Under the pieces are notes generated by a model. It saw only the letters and a program-made list of their open reading frames with translations, did no database searches and was not told the DNA's origin. A DNA stretch of 64,000 nt from the NCBI RefSeq assembly GCF_030908245.1, contig NZ_JAVFJJ010000003.1, forward strand, positions 186,001 through 250,000, written 5' to 3'. A program made the translations under genes and the position numbers. This document shows, piece by piece, positions 17,122-33,312 of the stretch. Numbering within the stretch: position 1 is the stretch's first letter; every line of letters starts with the position of its first letter. The stretch is from Sinomonas sp. ASV322 (lineage in GTDB: Bacteria > Actinomycetota > Actinomycetes > Actinomycetales > Micrococcaceae).

Positions 17122-17727
17122 ATGGCAACGCCTGCCAAGGTCTCAGCTGTTGCGGAGATCACCAAGGACTTCGAGGAGTCGGCTGCTGCTGTCCTGACCG
17201 AATACCGTGGGCTCTCCGTCGCCCAGCTCAAGAAGCTGCGTCGTGCGCTCGGCACCGAGAACAAGTTCTCGGTCGTCAAGAACTCCCTGACCGCCATCGC
17301 CGCGAAGGAGGCCGGCGTCGACGCGTTCGACGGCCAGCTCGCCGGACCGACCGCGATCGCGTTCATCAAGGGTGACGCCGTTGCGGCCGCCAAGAGCCTG
17401 ACCGACTTTGCCAAGGAGAACAAGCAGCTGGTCATCAAGACCGGCTACTTCGAGGGCAAGGCGCTCGACGCGAACGAGGTGGCCGCCCTGGCCGCCCTGG
17501 AGTCCCGCGAACTGCAGCTCGCGAAGGTTGCCGGCGTCCTCAAGGCGCCCATGGCTGCCGCCGCGCGCATCATCGACGCTCTGCGCCTCAAGCTCGAGGA
17601 GGAGGGCGGCGCTCCGGCTGCTGCCGCTTCCGAGGCCGAGGCCCCCGCAGAGGCCGAGGCCCCTGCCGAGGCTCCTGTTGAGTCGGCTCCCGCCGACGCT
17701 GCCGAAGCCGCCGCCGAAGAGAACTGA
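17122..17727 (+). CDS. rplJ: 50S ribosomal protein L10
   Basis: 201 aa from ATG 17122 with GAAGGAGGG 5-8 bases upstream; the in-frame GTG at 17002 lies inside the leader and is rejected. Core motifs: AAAVLTEYRGLSVAQLKKLR and KNSLTAIAAKEAGVDAF. The last ~35 residues are an Ala/Glu/Pro extension absent from E. coli L10. It anchors the L7/L12 stalk to 23S rRNA and, as the complex, feeds back on the leader. Confidence 0.97.
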   Translation: MATPAKVSAVAEITKDFEESAAAVLTEYRGLSVAQLKKLRRALGTENKFSVVKNSLTAIAAKEAGVDAFDGQLAGPTAIAFIKGDAVAAAKSLTDFAKENKQLVIKTGYFEGKALDANEVAALAALESRELQLAKVAGVLKAPMAAAARIIDALRLKLEEEGGAPAAAASEAEAPAEAEAPAEAPVESAPADAAEAAAEEN

Positions 17728-17802
17728 TCTCTTCCCCACCCCACACACTCGGCGCACTGAGGGACTGCCTCGGAAGCGCCACTGAATGAAAGGACGCCAA
17801 TC

Positions 17803-18180
17803 ATGGCGAAGCTCACCCAGGACGAGCTGATCGAGGCCTTCAAGGAGCTCACCATCATCGAGCTCTCCGAGTTCGTGAAGAAGTTCGAGGAGGTCTTCGA
17901 GGTCACCGCTGCTGCCGTTGCCGTTGCCGGCCCGGCTGGCGGTGCCGAGGCCGCTGTCGAGGAGGAGAAGACCTCGTTCGACGTCGTCCTCGAGGCCGCT
18001 GGCGACAAGAAGATCGCGGTCATCAAGGAGGTCCGCGCCCTCACGTCGCTCGGCCTCAAGGAGGCCAAGGACCTCGTCGACTCCGCTCCCAAGGCCGTCC
18101 TCGAGGGCGCCACCAAGGAGGCGGCGGACAAGGCCAAGGAGGTCCTCGAGGCCGCTGGCGCCACCGTCACCCTCAAGTAA
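17803..18180 (+). CDS. rplL: 50S ribosomal protein L7/L12
   Basis: 125 aa. N-terminal dimerisation helices ([22 protein letters not shown]), Ala-rich hinge, and C-terminal factor-binding domain with [20 protein letters not shown]. Present in several copies per ribosome and recruits translational GTPases such as the EF-G and EF-Tu encoded further on. Seventy-five bases after rplJ; closed by a strong terminator. Confidence 0.98.
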   Translation: MAKLTQDELIEAFKELTIIELSEFVKKFEEVFEVTAAAVAVAGPAGGAEAAVEEEKTSFDVVLEAAGDKKIAVIKEVRALTSLGLKEAKDLVDSAPKAVLEGATKEAADKAKEVLEAAGATVTLK

Positions 18181-18217
18181 GCTCCCGCTTGCTCGGGCAG
18201 GCCTCGCGCCTGCAGCA

Positions 18218-18256
18218 GGGCCCCCGGTTCCCATGTGGAACCGGGGGCCCTTCCCA
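18218..18256 (+). terminator. Terminator after rplL
   Basis: GGGCCCCCGGTTCC (18218-18231) pairs perfectly with GGAACCGGGGGCCC (18237-18250); loop CATGT, then TTCCC. Fourteen pairs, almost the same arm as the hairpin after rplQ. Confidence 0.85.
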
Positions 18257-18281
18257 TGCCCGACGCGTGGCCAAGCGTCGG

Positions 18282-18785
18282 TCAGAGCGGATCGCTGATA
18301 TCCGCCACGGTCGCGTCGAGGGAGCGGAACAGCTCGGCGGAGTCCACGAACGCGCTCCGGCCGTGCTGCCCGGCCCCCACGGAGATGCGCCCCGCGATGG
18401 TCTCGTCCGCGACCACTGGCCACGGGGTCGTCGAGCCAAGCGGCGTGATCGTGCCCCGCTCGAAGCCGGTTGCCTCGAGCGCGACGTCCGCGGCCGGGAG
18501 CGAGAGCCGGTTGACTCCGAGGAGCTTCCGGAGCTTCGGCCACGAGATCTGCCGATCTCCCGGGATGAGGGCGAAGACGAAGCTCCCGTCCGGTCGCCGC
18601 ACGACGAGGGACTTCACGATCTCGCGCGGCTCGATCCCGAGAATCGCCGCAGCCTCCTCGAGGCTCCGTGCGCGCCCGCGCTCGACGACTTCGACCCGCA
18701 GGCCGCGCGCGGCGGCGTCGTCGAGGAAGCGCGCGTGCCCGCCGTCGTCCGGCTCGGTCTCACTCATCGGCTCAGTCACACGCAT
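18282..18785 (-). CDS. YbaK/EbsC-type aminoacyl-tRNA deacylase
   Basis: 167 aa from ATG 18785 (MRVTEPMSETEP), five bases after the thiolase stop; ATG 18767 gives 161 aa and is equally possible. YbaK fold motifs: EIVKSLVVRRPDGSFVFALIPGD, with the substrate-binding Lys, then LRKLLGVNRLSLPAADVA, GFERGTITPLG, and GAGQHGRSAFVD. Members hydrolyse mischarged Cys- or Ala-tRNA(Pro); C-terminal GAGQHG-type variants are common in actinobacteria. Cotranscribed with the thiolase. Confidence 0.83.
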   Translation of the reverse strand: MRVTEPMSETEPDDGGHARFLDDAAARGLRVEVVERGRARSLEEAAAILGIEPREIVKSLVVRRPDGSFVFALIPGDRQISWPKLRKLLGVNRLSLPAADVALEATGFERGTITPLGSTTPWPVVADETIAGRISVGAGQHGRSAFVDSAELFRSLDATVADISDPL

Positions 18786-18789
18786 CGCC

Positions 18790-19983
18790 TCAGTCCCGGT
18801 AGAGCAGGAGTGCCTCGCCCTGCCCGCCGCCTCCGCACAGCGAGACGGCCGCCCGGCCAGAGCCACGCCGCGCGAGCTCGTGCGCCGCATGCCCCGCGAG
18901 GCGGGCCCCCGAGGCTCCGATCGGGTGGCCGAGGGCAATGGCGCCGCCGTGGATATTGGTCTTCTCGAGCGGGTACTTGAGTTCCTTGAGCGACTGGACG
19001 GCCACGGAGCCGAAAGCCTCGTTGATCTCGATGAAGTCGAGGTCCTCTGTCGTCCACCCCGCCCGTGAGAGTGCCTGTGCGATCGCGTTGGCCGGCTGGG
19101 AATGGAGCGAATTGTCGGGTCCCGCGACCTGCCCGGGCTTGCCGACGACGGCGAGCCAGGAGAGGCCGTGATCCTCGGCGTACGCGCGGCTCGTCACCAC
19201 GAGGGCCGCCGCACCGTCCGAGAGCGGGGACGAATTCCCTGCGGTGATCGTGCCGTCCGACGCGAACGCCGGCTTGAGCGGGGCGAGCGTCTCAAGGGTT
19301 GTGTTGAGCCGGATGCCCTCGTCGGAGGTGACCACGAGGGGATCGCCCTTGCGCTGCTTGACGCTCACGGGCACGATCTCGTCGTCGAACACGCCGTCCT
19401 TCTGGGCCGTCGCGGCCCGTTGATGCGACGCCACGGCAACCTCGTCCTGGGACTTGCGGTCGATCCCGAGAGTGAGGTTCCGGGTCTCGGTCGACAGGCC
19501 CATCGACTGGCCGTCGAACGCGTCCGTGAGCCCGTCGTGGGCGGCGACATCGAGGGCACCCACCGTTCCGTACAGCCATCCCTGACGCGATCCCGGGAGG
19601 ACATGCGGGGCGCGGCTCATGGACTCCTGCCCGCCGGCGACGACGACGGTCGCGTCGTCGGCGCGGATCATGCGGGCGGCGTCGATCACCGCCGTGAGGC
19701 CGGAGAGGCACACCTTGTTGATCGTCACGCAGGGGATGTTCCAGCCGAGTCCTGCCGCGATGGCTGCCTGCCTGGCAGGGTTCTGCCCCGCCCCCGCCTG
19801 GAGCACCTGTCCCATGATGACGGCGTCGACCTCGCTCGCCTCGACGCCGCCCCTCGCGAGTGCCGCCCGGATGGCCTGGGCACCGAGCTCAGCGGCCGTG
19901 AAGGTCACCAATTGGCCGTTGAGGCGGCCGAACGGAGTCCGTGCGGCCGAGAGGATGACAACTTCGTCGATGCCGTTGCTCAT
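18790..19983 (-). CDS. Acetyl-CoA C-acetyltransferase (thiolase)
   Basis: 397 aa from ATG 19983 ([20 protein letters not shown]); a longer frame to 20088 adds no conserved sequence. Catalytic Cys92 in [11 protein letters not shown], the active-site His in [16 protein letters not shown], and the second Cys in [14 protein letters not shown] are all present, plus the [10 protein letters not shown] motif. Condenses or cleaves acyl-CoA/acetoacetyl-CoA. Divergent from rpoB; probably unrelated to it. Confidence 0.93.
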   Translation of the reverse strand: MSNGIDEVVILSAARTPFGRLNGQLVTFTAAELGAQAIRAALARGGVEASEVDAVIMGQVLQAGAGQNPARQAAIAAGLGWNIPCVTINKVCLSGLTAVIDAARMIRADDATVVVAGGQESMSRAPHVLPGSRQGWLYGTVGALDVAAHDGLTDAFDGQSMGLSTETRNLTLGIDRKSQDEVAVASHQRAATAQKDGVFDDEIVPVSVKQRKGDPLVVTSDEGIRLNTTLETLAPLKPAFASDGTITAGNSSPLSDGAAALVVTSRAYAEDHGLSWLAVVGKPGQVAGPDNSLHSQPANAIAQALSRAGWTTEDLDFIEINEAFGSVAVQSLKELKYPLEKTNIHGGAIALGHPIGASGARLAGHAAHELARRGSGRAAVSLCGGGGQGEALLLYRD

Positions 19984-20209
19984 GGCGTCTCCTGTCACGT
20001 CGTCGTGAGGGCTCTGTGAACCGGTCGGCTCAAGGAGCCAATGGCCGCGGGTCCGCGGCCCTCGTGTGTTCAGGCTACCGCCGTTCACGCCCGGCGGCTT
20101 TTGCCAATCTCGTGGCGGCCTTCGACGTTCGCGCGGGGTGTACAGTGTTTGCGACGCGTCGCTGCGGGGGCCCCGGACGGGGCCACTTGACCGTGGCCGA
20201 GATGTGCGC
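19984..20209. promoter_or_regulatory. Thiolase-rpoB divergent region with two strong dyads
   Basis: Contains a perfect inverted repeat GGCCGCGG / CCGCGGCC (20043-20060, 2-base centre) and a hairpin CCGCCG (20078-20083) / CGGCGG (20092-20097) followed by CTTTT. The second would terminate rightward transcription ahead of the rpoB promoter, insulating or attenuating rpoBC. No coding sequence seen. Confidence 0.45.
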
Positions 20210-20238
20210 TAGACACGCGCGCCTAAAGCAGCTATGCT
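20210..20238 (+). promoter_or_regulatory. Candidate rpoB promoter
   Basis: -35 TAGACA (20210-20215) and -10 TATGCT (20233-20238), 17-base spacer, 147 bases before the rpoB start. This is the best sigma70-like match in the region. Confidence 0.6.
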
Positions 20239-20385
20239 GGATCTTTGCGTTCTCCCTTTCTGACCTCCAGCCTTCATATAGCGGTGGGCTCGTGGGCGGT
20301 CGCCCTTTTAACAGAACAGTTGCTGGGCGACTGCACGGTTGGGGGAGGGTGCGGACAATCCTGAAGGTCTGTGGAAGGATCCCTC

Positions 20386-23886
<3,501 letters not shown>

Positions 23887-23941
23887 TCCTTCACGTATCG
23901 GCGTTACGAACGACTTAGAGAACGAGAGAACAGGGACCATA

Positions 23942-27844
<3,903 letters not shown>

Positions 27845-27850
27845 CGGTCC

Positions 27851-27939
27851 CGCCGTCGTCGTCCTCTCCTGAGACGGACGACGACGGCGCTCGCCCACTC
27901 CGCGCGGCCGGTACCCCCTCGGGGGTGCCGGCCGCGCGG
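27851..27939 (+). terminator. Tandem hairpins after rpoC
   Basis: First: CGCCGTCGTCGTCC (27851-27864) with GGACGACGACGGCG (27876-27889), 14 pairs. Second: 27900-27918 with 27921-27939, about 19 pairs around CTCG, arms rich in CCGCGCGGCCGG. Neither is followed by a T-tract. Together they should block rpoC read-through. Confidence 0.7.
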
Positions 27940-27941
27940 CC

Positions 27942-28069
27942 GTGTGGGGGTCACCTTCGGGGGGTGGTGGGGCGTTTGGGGGTCACCTTCGGTGGGTGGT
28001 GGGGCGTTTGGGGGTCACCTTCGGTGGGTGGTGGGGCGTTTGGGGGTCACCTTCGGTGGGTGCCGAGCA
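27942..28069 (+). repeat. Array 1: four copies of a G-rich 32-bp direct repeat
   Basis: Copies start at 27942, 27974, 28006 and 28038 with exact 32-base phasing. Each contains GGGGGTCACCTTCGG followed by a G-rich tail (GTGGGTGGTGGGGC); copy 1 differs at three bases and copy 4 decays after GGTGGGT. The core GGGGTCACC is the reverse complement of the core of array 2. G-tracts of 3-5 per unit make quadruplex formation on the + strand possible. No gene spans it convincingly. Confidence 0.93.
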
Positions 28070-28071
28070 AT

Positions 28072-28115
28072 GGGCGACGACGCCTGCCGCCCGGGCGAGC
28101 TGCGCCGTCGTCCCC
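28072..28115. repeat. Inverted repeat between the two arrays
   Basis: GACGACG (28076-28082) pairs with CGTCGTC (28106-28112), extended by GGG/CCC around a bulged C. It contains one copy of the CGCCGTCGTC arm (28103-28112) seen in many terminators of this window and sits exactly between array 1 and array 2. Confidence 0.55.
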
Positions 28116-28128
28116 TGAGGCGGCGGCC

Positions 28129-28448
28129 ACCCGCGGGTGGTGACCCTTGAACGGCCGCGCACCCGCGGGAGGTGACCCCTGGGCGGGCGCGGACCCGCGG
28201 GAGGTGACCCTTGAACGGGCGCGGACCCGCGGGTGGTGACCCTTGAACGGGCGCGGACCCGCGGGTGGTGACCCCTGGGCGGGCGCGGACCCGCGGGTGG
28301 TGACCCCTGGGCGGGCGCGGACCCGCGGGTGGTGACCCCTGGGCGGGCGCGGACCCGCGGGAGGTGACCCCTGGGCGGGCGCGGACCCGCGGGTGGTGAC
28401 CCTTGAACGGGCGCGGACCCGCGGGTGGTGACCCTTGGATGGGCGGGG
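28129..28448 (+). repeat. Array 2: ten copies of a 32-bp direct repeat
   Basis: Ten contiguous units of exactly 32 bases start at 28129, 28161, 28193, 28225, 28257, 28289, 28321, 28353, 28385 and 28417. Each begins ACCCGCGGG(T/A)GGTGACCC and ends in GGGCGCGG. Two sub-variants alternate at unit positions 19-23: TTGAA (units 1, 3, 4, 9) and CTGGG (units 2, 5-8); unit 10 is a hybrid ending. Position 10 is A in units 2, 3 and 8. Each unit holds the dyads ACCCGCGGGT and GGTGACC. Thirty-two is not a multiple of three, so long open frames through it are by-products, not genes. Confidence 0.96.
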
Positions 28449-28471
28449 GTGGGGCCCGTTTAGGGGGAGTC

Positions 28472-28632
28472 CTGACCCGCGTGCTACCATTTCTACGATT
28501 GTTTCTGTGTGGCAGAGGATGATGGCCGCTCGCGCGAGAGCGCGGATGGAGCCTGTTTCCGGGTTGCGGGTTTGATGCGCGACAAATGCCACACTTTCGC
28601 ACGCCTACGGTCGAACACCGCAGCGAAGTGTG
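28472..28632 (+). promoter_or_regulatory. Candidate rpsL promoter and leader stem-loop
   Basis: -35 like CTGACC (28472-28477) and -10 TACGAT (28494-28499), 16-base spacer, give a leader of about 215 bases. Within it CACACTTTCGC (28590-28600) pairs with GCGAAGTGTG (28623-28632) with one bulge. This may be a regulatory or processing structure for rpsL-rpsG. The rest of the leader shows nothing. Confidence 0.42.
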
Positions 28633-28719
28633 AATCGACCGTCAATGCTCGTCGCGGCACGCCCGGCCTTTGGGTGAGCCTGCCCGGGCGAAGTTCAACG
28701 AAGTACGGAGAACACGAAA

Positions 28720-29094
28720 GTGCCTACTATTCAGCAGCTGGTCCGCAAGGGCCGCACGCCGAAGGTCTCCAAGACCAAGGCTCCTGCCCTCAAGGGCAGC
28801 CCCATGCGCCGCGGCGTGTGCACCCGCGTGTACACGACCACGCCGAAGAAGCCGAACTCGGCCCTCCGCAAGGTGGCCCGTGTCCGCCTCAACGGCGGCG
28901 TCGAGGTCACCGCGTACATCCCGGGTGTCGGCCACAACCTGCAGGAGCACTCGATCGTGCTCGTCCGCGGCGGCCGCGTGAAGGACCTCCCCGGTGTCCG
29001 CTACAAGATTGTCCGCGGTGCACTCGACACGCAGGGCGTCAAGAACCGTCAGCAGGCCCGCAGCCGCTACGGCGCGAAGAAGGAGAAGAAGTAA
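28720..29094 (+). CDS. rpsL: 30S ribosomal protein S12
   Basis: 124 aa from GTG 28720 ([15 protein letters not shown]). Conserved [19 protein letters not shown] and [28 protein letters not shown]. Lys43 and Lys88, the residues whose substitution gives streptomycin resistance in other bacteria, are both wild type. Sits in the decoding centre. Its TAA overlaps the rpsG ATG (TAATG). First gene of the str cluster, after the repeat-filled gap. Confidence 0.98.
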   Translation: MPTIQQLVRKGRTPKVSKTKAPALKGSPMRRGVCTRVYTTTPKKPNSALRKVARVRLNGGVEVTAYIPGVGHNLQEHSIVLVRGGRVKDLPGVRYKIVRGALDTQGVKNRQQARSRYGAKKEKK

Positions 29095-29564
29095 TGCCTC
29101 GCAAGGGTCCTGCCCCGAAGCGCCCGCTCGTCGTCGACCCCGTCTACGGCTCGCCGCTCGTCACGCAGCTCATCAACAAGGTCCTCGTGGACGGCAAGAA
29201 GTCCACGGCCGAGCGCATCGTCTACGGCGCCCTTGAGGGTGCACGCCAGAAGACCGGCGCCGACCCCGTCGCCGCGCTCAAGAAGGCCATGGACAACGTC
29301 CGCCCGACCCTCGAGGTCAAGTCCCGCCGCGTCGGCGGCGCGACCTACCAGGTTCCGGTCGAGGTCAAGCCGGGCCGCGCGACGGCGCTGGCCCTCCGCT
29401 GGCTCGTGGGCTACTCGAAGGCCCGCCGCGAGAAGACGATGACCGAGCGCCTCCAGAACGAGATCCTGGACGCCTCGAACGGCCTCGGTGCCGCGGTCAA
29501 GCGCCGCGAAGACACGCACAAGATGGCCGAGTCGAACAAGGCCTTCGCTCACTACCGCTGGTAA
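29094..29564 (+). CDS. rpsG: 30S ribosomal protein S7
   Basis: 156 aa from ATG 29094, overlapping the rpsL stop by one base; any longer frame would lie within rpsL. Motifs [41 protein letters not shown] and the C-terminal [18 protein letters not shown]. Primary 16S rRNA-binding protein that nucleates the 30S head. In E. coli S7 represses its own operon; no matching site was identified here. Confidence 0.98.
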   Translation: MPRKGPAPKRPLVVDPVYGSPLVTQLINKVLVDGKKSTAERIVYGALEGARQKTGADPVAALKKAMDNVRPTLEVKSRRVGGATYQVPVEVKPGRATALALRWLVGYSKARREKTMTERLQNEILDASNGLGAAVKRREDTHKMAESNKAFAHYRW

Positions 29565-29654
29565 TCGCTTCATTCGCCGCCGGCCCCACGAGGGCCGGCG
29601 GCGAATGCGCAGCCTACAACGGACAACCCTGCACGGGACAACATAGGAGACACC

Positions 29655-31769
29655 GTGGCACTCGACGTGCTTACCGACCTCAGCAAGGTCCGCAACATCG
29701 GCATCATGGCGCACATCGATGCCGGCAAGACCACCACGACCGAGCGCATCCTCTTCTACACGGGCGTGAACCACAAGATCGGCGAGACGCACGACGGTGC
29801 TTCGACGACCGACTGGATGGAGCAGGAGAAGGAGCGCGGCATCACCATCACGTCTGCCGCCGTGACCTGCTTCTGGAACCAGAACCAGATCAACATCATC
29901 GACACCCCCGGCCACGTGGACTTCACGGTCGAGGTTGAGCGCTCGCTGCGCGTGCTCGACGGTGCCGTTGCGGTCTTCGACGGCAAGGAGGGCGTTGAGC
30001 CCCAGTCGGAGACGGTGTGGCGCCAGGCGGACAAGTACGACGTGCCGCGCATTTGCTTCGTCAACAAGATGGACAAGCTCGGCGCCGACTTCTACTTCAC
30101 GGTCGACACGATCGTGAAGCGCCTCGGCGCGAAGCCGCTCGTCATGCAGCTTCCGATCGGTGCCGAGAACGACTTCGTCGGTGTCGTCGACCTGCTCACC
30201 ATGAAGGCCCTTGTGTGGCCCGGCGACGCCAAGGGCGACGTGACCATGGGTGCTGCCTATGAGGTCCAGGAGGTCCCCGCGGACCTCCAGGAGAAGGCCG
30301 AGGAGTACCGCCACCAGCTCGTCGAGACGGTTGCTGAGGCCACCGAGGAGCTCATGGAGAAGTACCTCGAGGGCGAAGAGCTCACCGTCGAGGAGCTCAA
30401 GGCGGGCGTCCGCAAGCTCACGGTCAACTCCGAGATCTACCCGGTGTTCTGCGGTTCCGCGTTCAAGAACCGCGGTGTCCAGCCGATGCTCGACGCGGTC
30501 ATCGACTACCTGCCCGCCCCCCTCGACGTGCCCGCGATGATCGGCCACGACCCGAAGGACGAGTCGATCGAGCTGACCCGCAAGCCGAGCGAGTCCGAGC
30601 CGTTCTCGGCCCTCGCGTTCAAGATTGCGGCGCACCCGTTCTTCGGCCAGCTCAACTTCATCCGTGTTTACTCGGGGAAGGCGACGTCGGGCCTCCAGGT
30701 GCTCAACTCCACGAAGGGCAAGAAGGAGCGCCTCGGCAAGCTCTTCCAGATGCACGCCAACAAGGAGAACCCCGTCGAGGAGCTCCACGCTGGCCACATC
30801 TACGCCGTGATCGGCCTCAAGGACACCACGACGGGCGACACGCTGTGCGACGTCAACGCCCCGATCGTCCTCGAGTCGATGACGTTCCCGGAGCCGGTCA
30901 TCTTCGTGGCCATCGAGCCGAAGACGAAGGGTGACCAGGAGAAGCTCTCGACGGCCATCCAGAAGCTGTCCGCCGAGGATCCGACGTTCACCGTCACGCA
31001 GAACGAGGAGACCGGCCAGACCGAGATCGGCGGCATGGGCGAGCTCCACCTCGACATCCTCGTGGACCGCATGCGCCGCGAGTTCAAGGTCGAGGCCAAT
31101 GTGGGCAAGCCGCAGGTCGCGTACCGCGAGACCATCAAGAAGAAGGTCGAGAAGGTCGACTACACGCACAAGAAGCAGACTGGCGGTTCCGGCCAGTTTG
31201 CCAAGGTGCAGGTCACGTTCGAGCCGCTCGACACGGCCGAGGGCACGTTCTACGAGTTCGTGAACGCCGTCACGGGTGGTCGCGTCCCGCGCGAGTACAT
31301 CCCGTCGGTCGACGCCGGCATCCAGGACGCCATGCAGTTCGGCATCCTCGCCGGCTACCCGATGGTCGGCGTGAAGGCGTCGCTCACCGACGGTGCCTAC
31401 CACGACGTCGACTCCTCGGAAATGGCGTTCAAGATCGCCGGCTCGCAGGTGTTCAAGGAGGGTGCGCGCCGCGCCAACCCGGTGCTCCTCGAGCCGCTCA
31501 TGGCGGTCGAGGTCCGTACTCCCGAGGACTACATGGGCGACGTCATCGGCGACCTCAACTCGCGCCGTGGCCAGATCCAGTCCATGGAGGACGCGGTCGG
31601 CGTGAAGGTCATCCGCGCGCTCGTCCCGCTGTCCGAGATGTTCGGCTACATCGGCGACCTCCGTTCGAAGACTCAGGGCCGCGCTGTCTACTCGATGCAG
31701 TTCGACAGCTACTCCGAGGTCCCGAAGGCCGTTGCCGACGAGATCATCCAGAAGTCGCGCGGCGAGTAG
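29655..31769 (+). CDS. fusA: Elongation factor G
   Basis: 704 aa from GTG 29655 behind ATAGGAGAC. GTPase motifs: G1 [20 protein letters not shown]3 DTPGHVDF, G4 [10 protein letters not shown], effector region with [14 protein letters not shown]. Domains II-V follow, including [15 protein letters not shown] (domain IV) and the C-terminal [20 protein letters not shown]. Drives translocation and ribosome recycling. A compound hairpin lies between it and tuf. Confidence 0.98.
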   Translation: MALDVLTDLSKVRNIGIMAHIDAGKTTTTERILFYTGVNHKIGETHDGASTTDWMEQEKERGITITSAAVTCFWNQNQINIIDTPGHVDFTVEVERSLRVLDGAVAVFDGKEGVEPQSETVWRQADKYDVPRICFVNKMDKLGADFYFTVDTIVKRLGAKPLVMQLPIGAENDFVGVVDLLTMKALVWPGDAKGDVTMGAAYEVQEVPADLQEKAEEYRHQLVETVAEATEELMEKYLEGEELTVEELKAGVRKLTVNSEIYPVFCGSAFKNRGVQPMLDAVIDYLPAPLDVPAMIGHDPKDESIELTRKPSESEPFSALAFKIAAHPFFGQLNFIRVYSGKATSGLQVLNSTKGKKERLGKLFQMHANKENPVEELHAGHIYAVIGLKDTTTGDTLCDVNAPIVLESMTFPEPVIFVAIEPKTKGDQEKLSTAIQKLSAEDPTFTVTQNEETGQTEIGGMGELHLDILVDRMRREFKVEANVGKPQVAYRETIKKKVEKVDYTHKKQTGGSGQFAKVQVTFEPLDTAEGTFYEFVNAVTGGRVPREYIPSVDAGIQDAMQFGILAGYPMVGVKASLTDGAYHDVDSSEMAFKIAGSQVFKEGARRANPVLLEPLMAVEVRTPEDYMGDVIGDLNSRRGQIQSMEDAVGVKVIRALVPLSEMFGYIGDLRSKTQGRAVYSMQFDSYSEVPKAVADEIIQKSRGE

Positions 31770-31785
31770 TTCTGGAAGGCGGTGA

Positions 31786-31837
31786 GCCCGCCGTCGACCT
31801 TTCGGGATATTCGCCCCGAAAGCGGACGACGGCGGGC
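31786..31837 (+). terminator. Compound hairpin between fusA and tuf
   Basis: Outer stem GCCCGCCGTCG (31786-31796) with CGACGGCGGGC (31827-31837); inner stem CTTTCGGG (31799-31806) with CCCGAAAG (31815-31822). Strong but without a T-tract. It shares the GACGGCG arm of other hairpins here. Confidence 0.6.
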
Positions 31838-31873
31838 CCCCGCCGCCCGTGTGGGGCCGGTAGCCCCGCGAAT

Positions 31874-31902
31874 TTCATGAAAGATACAGCCCCAAGTAGA
31901 CT
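31874..31902 (+). promoter_or_regulatory. Candidate tuf promoter
   Basis: -10 TAGACT (31897-31902) with a weak -35 TTCATG (31874-31879), 17-base spacer. A separate tuf promoter downstream of fusA is plausible given the hairpin and 200-base gap. Confidence 0.35.
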
Positions 31903-31970
31903 TGCAAGAGTTTCAGTTGCGACAAGCGCGGCTGGAGGCAGTCTTCTTAAGAACCTTCTAGGAGGAACCA

Positions 31971-33161
<1,191 letters not shown>

Positions 33162-33201
33162 GACCTTGACGATCCGCCGGCGCTGAGCCGGTTCACGGAA
33201 G

Positions 33202-33236
33202 CCCCGCCGCAATCAATTGCGGCGGGGTTTTCTTTT
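33202..33236 (+). terminator. Intrinsic terminator after tuf
   Basis: CCCCGCCGCAA (33202-33212) pairs with TTGCGGCGGGG (33217-33227), loop TCAA, followed by TTTTCTTTT. Textbook Rho-independent terminator. Confidence 0.95.
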
Positions 33237-33269
33237 GACCTATTATTCCAACAAGTGGATTTAATCCAC
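33235..33269 (+). promoter_or_regulatory. Promoter with overlapping dyad upstream of the 1403-aa membrane protein
   Basis: -35 TTGACC (33235-33240) abuts the tuf terminator tract; -10 candidates are GATTTA (33258-33263, spacer 17) or TTTAAT (33260-33265, spacer 19). A perfect inverted repeat GTGGAT-TTA-ATCCAC (33255-33269) covers the -10, which is the position expected for a repressor operator. Confidence 0.5.
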
Positions 33270-33312
33270 CGCGCTGTGTCGAGCGCGGGGTCGCGCACAC
33301 GGGGGAGAAAGC

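Noticed and set aside
20187-20215. TTGACC (20187) with TAGACA (20210) as the rpoB promoter
   Set aside because: TAGACA fits better as a -35 for TATGCT at 20233; the alternative -10 lacks the final T.
28129-28448. CRISPR array
   Set aside because: Units are contiguous 32-base copies with no unique spacers, and no cas genes are near.
28015-28602. Long leftward open frames (up to 195 codons) of Pro/Arg/His-rich repeats through the 32-bp arrays
   Set aside because: The period is not a multiple of three and all three leftward frames are open simply because the units contain no stop codons. No RBS and unnatural composition.
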